In this document: positions 6,322 to 9,971 of the stretch, piece after piece
How positions within the stretch are numbered: position 1 is the first letter of the stretch
Layout of the letters: every line of letters starts with the position of its first letter
NCBI GenBank assembly: GCA_031280335.1
Contig: JAITGZ010000159.1
Coordinates: 1 to 9,971 of the forward strand
Source: Deltaproteobacteria bacterium
GTDB taxonomy: Bacteria; Desulfobacterota; Desulfovibrionia; Desulfovibrionales; Desulfovibrionaceae
Direction: 5' to 3'
DNA length: 9,971 nt
Notes under the pieces: model-generated
Told to the model about the DNA's origin: nothing
Databases searched by the model: none
What the model saw: only the letters and a program-made list of their open reading frames with translations
Position numbers and translations under genes: made by a program

Positions 6322-6410
6322 CGGCCAAAGGCCGGAGCAAGCCCGGCTTTGCCGGGTGCCGCGATGGTTTAAAACCGCCGCATCACGGCCCGCCTGAAAC
6401 GCCGCCCCCG

Positions 6411-7646
6411 CTACCCGAAAAGTGTTTCCATATACGCCGGATCAAACTCGAAGATGCCCCAGATGACCCGGTTGGGCGGGGGCGGGGTGATGGAGAGCTT
6501 GAATTTGGCGATGCCGTCCATAAGGTCGGTCAGCGGGTTGTACTGGCCCAAAAATTCAATCTTGCCGCCCAGGATGATTTCCTGAGCCGCGTACCCGTCC
6601 AGGCGTATCTGCTCGCTGTCCAGAATGGTCTGAATCTGGCGGCGGTTCAGCGGGTTATCCACCTTGCTGAAGTAGGTCAGGATGAAGCTGTTGCGGTACC
6701 AGCAGAAGAAGCGGCGTATGGGGATGAAGGCGTCCTTGGGGTCGGTGTTGGAAGGGTAGCAGGCCGTGCGGTTGCCCCAGGCCTTCCAGCCGCCGTCAAA
6801 ATTGCTGACCGTGTTTATGCCCTCGCCGTTGAGGGAATTGACTTCGTCCAGGCCCAGCCAGAGTTCCGCGCCTGCCGCGCCCAGGGCGCGGGTGATGTTC
6901 AGGCGTTTGTTGGAGGGGGAGACGTGCGGGGTGCCCCCGGCCTCACGGTCGGTTTGGGAGATGCGCCCGGCCAGGTGGCAGGACAGGTGATAAACCTCAT
7001 CTCCCAGACCCGCGCGCGGCCAGCAGAGCATAAGATTGGGATCGGTCAGATTGTTGCTGTTTTTGTAGGCCGGGACTTCGGTGAAGTTCGGGACGGTGTC
7101 CGGCGATATATCGGCGGCGGCCATGCACTCGAACAGTCCGTTTATGGACTTGGTCTTGGCGGCCATCAGCACGGCCACGGCCGGGTCTTCGCTGAACTTG
7201 GGGGCCAGGATGATGCCGGGCACTTTACGGAAGCGGGGGAAGACCTCGCTCACCAGCTCCAGGCCGGTTTTCTTCATGGTAACGGCGTCAATGCCGCCGA
7301 TGATGTCGGCGGAGCTGACGGCCAGGGGGGAGGCGTGCGTATCCGGGTTATAGACGTTCACACAGACAATGGGCGGGGCGTTGTACTGCGAGAGCAAGAC
7401 CTTGGCCGCCTCGCAGAGGGTGTATTTTTCATGCAGGCCGCTTTCATCCTCCGGCCAGCCCATTTCTTTGACAAATTCCTCCAGGGAGTAATAGAGCCGG
7501 GGCGTGTTGACATACTTGGGGTTCGAAGGGTCCAGCGTGTCCACCGGGGCCGTGCCGACAATGAAGGGCAGGTTGGTATCCACGTCCCGGCCGGGGACAA
7601 GGCTGGTGGGCAGTTCGCGGGTATAGACGCCGTGCAGGTAAGCCAT
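6411..7646 (-). CDS. FI: Tail sheath protein (P2 FI-like)
   Basis: 411 residues, contractile tail sheath (Phage_sheath family), the outer cylinder that contracts to drive the tube through the envelope. Length is near P2 FI (about 396). Seen are the N-terminal arm (MAYLHGVYTRELPTSL), FIVGTAPV near 28-35 (the usual 'vG-a--' of sheath domains), LYYSLEEFVKEMGW near 51-64, PGIILAPKFSEDPAVAV, CHLAGRISQTDREAG (typical 'aGliartD---G'), SPSNKRLN, GWKAWGNRTACYPSN, FIPIRRFFCWYRNSFILTYF, and the C-terminal EFDPAYMETLFG. ATG 7644-7646 has AGGAGA 6 bases upstream. An in-frame extension to 7808 is rejected since it would cover the preceding gene. Two bases separate it from the preceding stop. Confidence 0.97.
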   Translation of the reverse strand: MAYLHGVYTRELPTSLVPGRDVDTNLPFIVGTAPVDTLDPSNPKYVNTPRLYYSLEEFVKEMGWPEDESGLHEKYTLCEAAKVLLSQYNAPPIVCVNVYNPDTHASPLAVSSADIIGGIDAVTMKKTGLELVSEVFPRFRKVPGIILAPKFSEDPAVAVLMAAKTKSINGLFECMAAADISPDTVPNFTEVPAYKNSNNLTDPNLMLCWPRAGLGDEVYHLSCHLAGRISQTDREAGGTPHVSPSNKRLNITRALGAAGAELWLGLDEVNSLNGEGINTVSNFDGGWKAWGNRTACYPSNTDPKDAFIPIRRFFCWYRNSFILTYFSKVDNPLNRRQIQTILDSEQIRLDGYAAQEIILGGKIEFLGQYNPLTDLMDGIAKFKLSITPPPPNRVIWGIFEFDPAYMETLFG

Positions 7647-7648
7647 GA

Positions 7649-7951
7649 TTAGTCTCCTGTGATAATTTTGCTCTCCAGGGCTACCTTGGCTGCGGCCTTG
7701 GAAAGGGCGGATTTGGGGTTGGCAAGGTCTTGGAGCGCCCGGCCCGTTTTCGCCGTGGGGACGAAACAGGCCGCGAAATGGGGGCTTTGCTGAAAAAGAC
7801 AGGCGCAAAAGGCGGGGATGCCGTTGTGGAAGACCGCGCCCTTGAACACGGGTTTGCCGTAAGGACGGCTGGGGCCAAGATATATCCTGGCCTCCGGCGC
7901 TTTGCGCGTCTTGACTTCGGCGGGCGCGTCCGGGTTTTGGATTTTAGTCAT
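7649..7951 (-). CDS. Unknown phage protein between tail terminator and sheath
   Basis: 100 residues starting MTKIQNPDAPAEVKTRKAPE. I do not recognise a family. After a charged N-terminus comes a beta-like segment rich in Gly, Pro and aromatics (IYLGPSRPYGKPVFKGAVFH), then CACLFQQSPHFAACFVP. The protein ends with an alanine/lysine-rich helix (SALSKAAAKVALESK). Three cysteines lie close together. ATG 7949-7951 has AGGAG at 7959-7963 and overlaps the preceding stop by 8 bp; an in-frame upstream ATG at 8029 lacks such a site and would run deep into the neighbour. Its place equals that of the small Mu gp38-type protein just before the sheath, but I see no sequence likeness. A role in tail assembly is inferred from position only. 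Confidence 0.75.
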   Translation of the reverse strand: MTKIQNPDAPAEVKTRKAPEARIYLGPSRPYGKPVFKGAVFHNGIPAFCACLFQQSPHFAACFVPTAKTGRALQDLANPKSALSKAAAKVALESKIITGD

Positions 7952-8483
7952 AATCAGGCTCCTGTGGTGTTTTGAGGCCGCTGCCGCGTCCTGGCGGGAT
8001 ATCGCGCATGAGCCGCTGCGGGAGGGCATAGCGCCACTTGGCGCTGACGGTCATAAGGTGATACAGATGCTGTTTTTTTCCCGGATCAGGCTTGGCGCTG
8101 GTCAACGGCAGCTCCAGCTCGAACCTGCCGCCCAGCAGACGGTGGCGCATAAGCGCCAGTCGCAGGTGATCCATGACCGCCGCGCAGAGCAGCTCGGCCT
8201 CCTCCGCGTCCGGGCCGTTTGCCCCGGGCGGCGTATGCAGCCCGATCACCAGGCTGGTTTCATCCACGCTTTCGTTCGTCTCGTTTTCCTGATCCGAGCC
8301 GTTGTCCCAAAGGATCAGCACAAAAGGAAAGCGATCCGGCAAGTTTTCCGTCCCTGTAGTCGGCAATCCCCCCAGAAATACGGACGGAGGGCCATGCGGC
8401 ACGGCGGAGCCGGGCAGTTCAAAGTCCCGCATGGCCCTTTCCACAAAGGCTTTAAGATCGGTAAGCAGCTGGGCGGCGCGCAT
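7944..8483 (-). CDS. Probable tail terminator / tail completion protein
   Basis: 179 residues. An N-terminal helix (AAQLLTDLKAFVERAMRDF) is followed by PPSVFLGGLP, then FPFVLILWDNGSDQEN, a beta strand (TSLVIGLHTP), a long helix (EEAELLCAAVMDHLRLALMR) and strands to KWRYALP. This alternating helix-strand order, in which a helix packs on a sheet, is like tail terminator proteins (lambda gpU, Mu gp37), which cap the finished tail. Sequence identity to a named family is not obvious, so position supports the call: it follows FII- and Z-like genes as lambda U does. The start overlaps the preceding TAA by one base (TAATG). The C-terminus after PLPQRLM is proline and glycine rich. Confidence 0.6.
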   Translation of the reverse strand: MRAAQLLTDLKAFVERAMRDFELPGSAVPHGPPSVFLGGLPTTGTENLPDRFPFVLILWDNGSDQENETNESVDETSLVIGLHTPPGANGPDAEEAELLCAAVMDHLRLALMRHRLLGGRFELELPLTSAKPDPGKKQHLYHLMTVSAKWRYALPQRLMRDIPPGRGSGLKTPQEPDYD

Positions 8484-9112
8484 TATCTTGCCCCTGTCCT
8501 GTCCAAAGCCGCGTTCATCTCCCGGAGCAGATGGCGGCTGAAACTGTCATCCGCCTCCGCCTGTAGTTCGTGGGTGTGGACGAAAAGGGCTTCCACCGGC
8601 GAAGGGCCGTGCTGGCTGCGGTATTCAGTCTCCCCGGTCAACTTGTCATAGCTGCTGACCATGACATACTGTTTGCCGGTCTTGCTTCCTTTGAGAATAA
8701 AGGGCTTGGCGTTGGGGAAGCCCCTGGAGACGGGGACGAAGCGCGCTCCTTTTCTTTCCGTCTTTACGCTGACGCCCTGGCGCGGTCTGCCGCTGCGCGG
8801 CCCGGCAAAAGCGGCGGCCCCCGCCGGACGGGGCAGGAAGTTTATCAGGTTGGTACGGGCCGCGTTCAGACGCAGGCAGCCCCAAGGCTTGTTGCGAGTT
8901 GCCCGGTGGTACTCGATTTTTTCCATTTGCCCGTAGGTATAAGTCCGCCTGGCGATTTTCACGCATGTCATGCGCATATCCAGCAGCGCGGCGTTGATGG
9001 CTTTAGCCATGCTTTTGCCCGCGTCTTTGGAGATATGCTCCAGCATGGTGAACATGTCGCGTATTTCAAAGTCAGCATGACGAAAGGTCAGGCGAATCTC
9101 CTGCTGCGGCAT
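8483..9112 (-). CDS. Minor tail protein Z-like / tail completion protein
   Basis: 209 residues resembling the prophage minor tail protein Z family, which acts in joining tail to head. Seen are an N-terminal segment ending in a long helix (DAGKSMAKAINAALLDMRMT), KIARRTYTYG, then LRLNAARTNLINFLPRPAGA, a basic RPRQGVSVKTERKGARFVPV strand region, GFPNAKPFILKGSKTGK, and a C-terminal helix (SFSRHLLREMNAAL). The motif of helix, then basic beta core with 'F------g---i--R', then C-terminal helix fits Z and HK97-gp10-like proteins, so a gp10-type adaptor is the alternative. GGAAAGGGG lies upstream of ATG 9110-9112. It is 2 bases after the preceding stop. Confidence 0.68.
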   Translation of the reverse strand: MPQQEIRLTFRHADFEIRDMFTMLEHISKDAGKSMAKAINAALLDMRMTCVKIARRTYTYGQMEKIEYHRATRNKPWGCLRLNAARTNLINFLPRPAGAAAFAGPRSGRPRQGVSVKTERKGARFVPVSRGFPNAKPFILKGSKTGKQYVMVSSYDKLTGETEYRSQHGPSPVEALFVHTHELQAEADDSFSRHLLREMNAALDRTGAR

Positions 9113-9114
9113 AA

Positions 9115-9438
9115 TCAGCCCCTTTCCCGGTACAGTTCCAGCGTCAGCAGGCCCATTTCAGGCGTGACGCGCTGGATGAACCATATCTCGCCGTTGAAGG
9201 TTATTTCCCTGCCGCTTGCCGGGCGCGGTATTACTCCGTCTTTTATCCGCAGCGTGACCATTTCATAAGTTACGCCTTCACGCCCGCCTGCGCGTCCCCC
9301 ATCAGTGAGCAGGCTCTCCGGCCCTTCCAGCGCGGCGGGCATGGATACGCCTTGCAGGGTAATCTCCTGGGCAAATTCGTCCGGATTCAGAAAGACATCG
9401 TCAATGTCGCGGCTCAGTAACTCGCGGAACATGTTCAT
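9115..9438 (-). CDS. Head-tail joining (FII/attachment-like) protein
   Basis: 107 residues. The N-terminus (MNMFRELLSRDIDDVFLNPD) and the 'E-F-a-e-it--G' segment (EFAQEITLQGVSMPAALEGP), a glycine-rich turn (GGRAGGREG), then a compact beta part (VTLRIKDGVIPRPASGREI, WFIQRVTPEMGLLTLELYRE) fit the short head-tail connector family of lambda FII type. In that family a nick-like beta barrel closes the portal and docks the tail. Order (before Z- and terminator-like genes) agrees. ATG 9436-9438 shares a base with the preceding TGA, implying translational coupling. The family call is moderate since these proteins are short and variable. Confidence 0.62.
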   Translation of the reverse strand: MNMFRELLSRDIDDVFLNPDEFAQEITLQGVSMPAALEGPESLLTDGGRAGGREGVTYEMVTLRIKDGVIPRPASGREITFNGEIWFIQRVTPEMGLLTLELYRERG

Positions 9439-9683
9439 CAGTTCTTTCCAAGCACAGAGTTGATTACAAAGGTCAGAGCCGAACCGATGGCCAGAGAGAT
9501 CAGCGCGATAATCCCGGCATGGCGTTCAAATTTCTTTTCCATCCCGGTCATGCGTTCTTCCATCTTGCCCAGCCGTATTTCAAAATTCAGCATTGATTCC
9601 CGCAACAAATTTACCGCCGTAGTCATAGACCCAAATTTTTCAGTCATTTGAAACAGCGCTTGGGTGAGTTCGTGCTGATCCAT
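9438..9683 (-). CDS. Small coiled-coil, single-helix membrane protein (XhlA-like)
   Basis: 81 residues. Residues about 5-54 form a heptad-like coiled coil (LLRESMLNFEIRLGKMEERM, TGMEKKFERH), followed by one membrane helix at about 57-76 (GIIALISLAIGSALTFVINS) and a short Lys-containing tail. This is the architecture of XhlA-type hemolysin/holin helper proteins. Lysis genes do not usually sit next to the connector, so it may instead be a membrane-anchored accessory. ATG 9681-9683 has AGGCGG upstream. It is translationally coupled to the joining protein gene (overlap of one base). No function is proven. Confidence 0.62.
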   Translation of the reverse strand: MDQHELTQALFQMTEKFGSMTTAVNLLRESMLNFEIRLGKMEERMTGMEKKFERHAGIIALISLAIGSALTFVINSVLGKN

Positions 9684-9722
9684 GACGCCCGCCTATTTTT
9701 GCTTTTTCACCACATTACCAGC

Positions 9723-9884
9723 ATAACGCCCGGCCGCATCCACGGCACGGGCTGTCGCGCTATCGATGCTGTCGCCATCCGTAGGGCGGCCTTGCCGCCT
9801 AACGGCTGCCGCTGTTTGCGGCAGTCGGCAAAGCCGCCCTTGCAATCCATCGCGCTCCGGCCGGGACAGGCCGACACCGCATTC
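9723..9884. repeat. Palindromic element A (contains the 51-nt module)
   Basis: 162 bases: left block 9723-9761 and right block 9813-9884, both shared with element B, with a 51-nt module 9762-9812 between them. The left hairpin 9728-9752 keeps B's structure with compensatory changes. The right block holds CTGCCGC/GCGGCAG (9806-9824), CGGC-AAA-GCCG (9826-9836) and CGGCC/GGCCG at its right end. A long-range inverted pair AGGGCGGC (9783-9790) with GCCGCCCT (9833-9840) offers an alternative fold. Confidence 0.85.
9762..9812. repeat. 51-nt palindromic module, intergenic copy
   Basis: 46/51 identical to 2035-2085 in gene X. The hairpin core is 9776-9808 with GGCGGC/GCCGCC around CTT. It is the exact stretch by which element A exceeds element B. 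CGCT just before it (9758-9761) recurs at its right edge (9810-9813), so the junction is ambiguous by one base. Confidence 0.88.
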
Positions 9885-9971
9885 AATTTCTTTCCTGCCG
9901 CTTTGCTCCCCTCCTGGCGGCGTTTCAGGTGGCCGGCAGGCAAGGAAGGCAAGGTTTTTACGATGGGAGTG

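Larger units (their letters stand above)
6166..6410. repeat. Hairpin-rich gap between sheath and tube genes
   Basis: 245 bases without a supported gene. Reading from the sheath stop it holds a short segment (6388-6406) that recurs inverted at 9916-9934; hairpins with triloops CCCGGC-TTT-GCCGGG (6342-6356) and CGGCC-AAA-GGCCG (6322-6334); the terminator-like hairpin 6302-6321; palindromic element B (6185-6295); and the tube ribosome binding site (6175-6180). An open minus-strand frame through it (6128-6340) overlaps the tube start and is read as repeat translation, not a gene. Confidence 0.8.
9684..9971. repeat. Repeat-rich right end, no assignable gene
   Basis: 288 bases dominated by element A. 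One minus-strand frame is open from the window edge to TAG at 9693-9695 (92 codons) and could be the tail of an upstream gene, but most of it is repeat translation. Another frame stops with TAA at 9958-9960, so an upstream gene could instead end there. The rightmost 80 bases hold a 7-bp inverted repeat (9894-9900 with 9934-9940) and the segment 9916-9934, which recurs inverted at 6388-6406. Confidence 0.6.

Noticed and set aside
6128..6340. 70-codon minus-strand frame in the sheath-tube gap
   Set aside because: Made mostly of element B and overlaps the tube gene start; treated as repeat translation.
6924..7652. 242-codon plus-strand frame opposite the sheath
   Set aside because: Shadow frame: Gly/His/Val-rich, no domain, fully antisense to the sheath.
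7647..7808. N-terminal extension of the sheath
   Set aside because: Antifamily low-complexity residues within the preceding gene; strong ribosome binding site supports the start at 7646.
1..9971. CRISPR array, tRNA, integrase or toxin-antitoxin pair
   Set aside because: None seen: the repeats are few and not evenly spaced, no tRNA-like cloverleaf was spotted by eye, and no recombinase or toxin-like ORF is present.

Overview
The window is part of a prophage, or a phage-derived contractile particle, in a GC-rich Gram-negative bacterium. A Desulfovibrio/Bilophila-type host is my best guess, from the GC-rich codon use and the general look of the tail proteins. That guess rests on recall; no host marker gene is present. 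Almost everything is coded on the minus strand, so the operon reads from right (about 9690) to left (1) and continues past the left edge.

In transcription order the layout is: a small coiled-coil membrane protein (9438-9683); a connector module of head-tail joining protein, minor tail protein Z and tail-terminator-like protein (9115-9438, 8483-9112, 7944-8483), in the same order as lambda FII-Z-U; a 100-residue unknown (7649-7951); tail sheath (6411-7646); a 245-bp gap full of hairpins; tail tube (5650-6165); tail assembly chaperone E, extended to E-E' by a programmed -1 frameshift (5207-5646); tape measure (2141-4642); LysM-like tail protein X (1885-2151); baseplate hub D (876-1883); a 189-bp palindrome-rich gap; and the central spike V (686 to the left edge, incomplete). 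The genes overlap or nearly touch, as in a single late operon. They cover most of a P2-like contractile tail, from connector to spike. No P2 gpU homologue was recognised, and capsid, lysis, integrase and tail-fibre genes lie outside the window.

One gene runs the other way: 4685-5212 on the plus strand, a three-helix membrane protein with a CX3C-X8-CX3C motif, set between E' and the tape measure. It looks like an accessory 'moron' gene.

The least expected content is a family of small palindromic repeats. Two intergenic elements, B (6185-6295) and A (9723-9884), are collinear, except that A carries an extra 51-nt palindromic module. A second copy of that 51-nt module (46/51 identical) lies inside gene X at 2035-2085. 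There it adds exactly 17 in-frame codons to an otherwise normal-length tail protein X. All five differences between the two copies leave the hairpin pairing pattern intact, and one pair is a compensatory change. This resembles the in-frame protein-invading palindromic elements known from Rickettsia, and is the main point for follow-up. No CRISPR array, tRNA, rRNA or recognisable defence system was seen.
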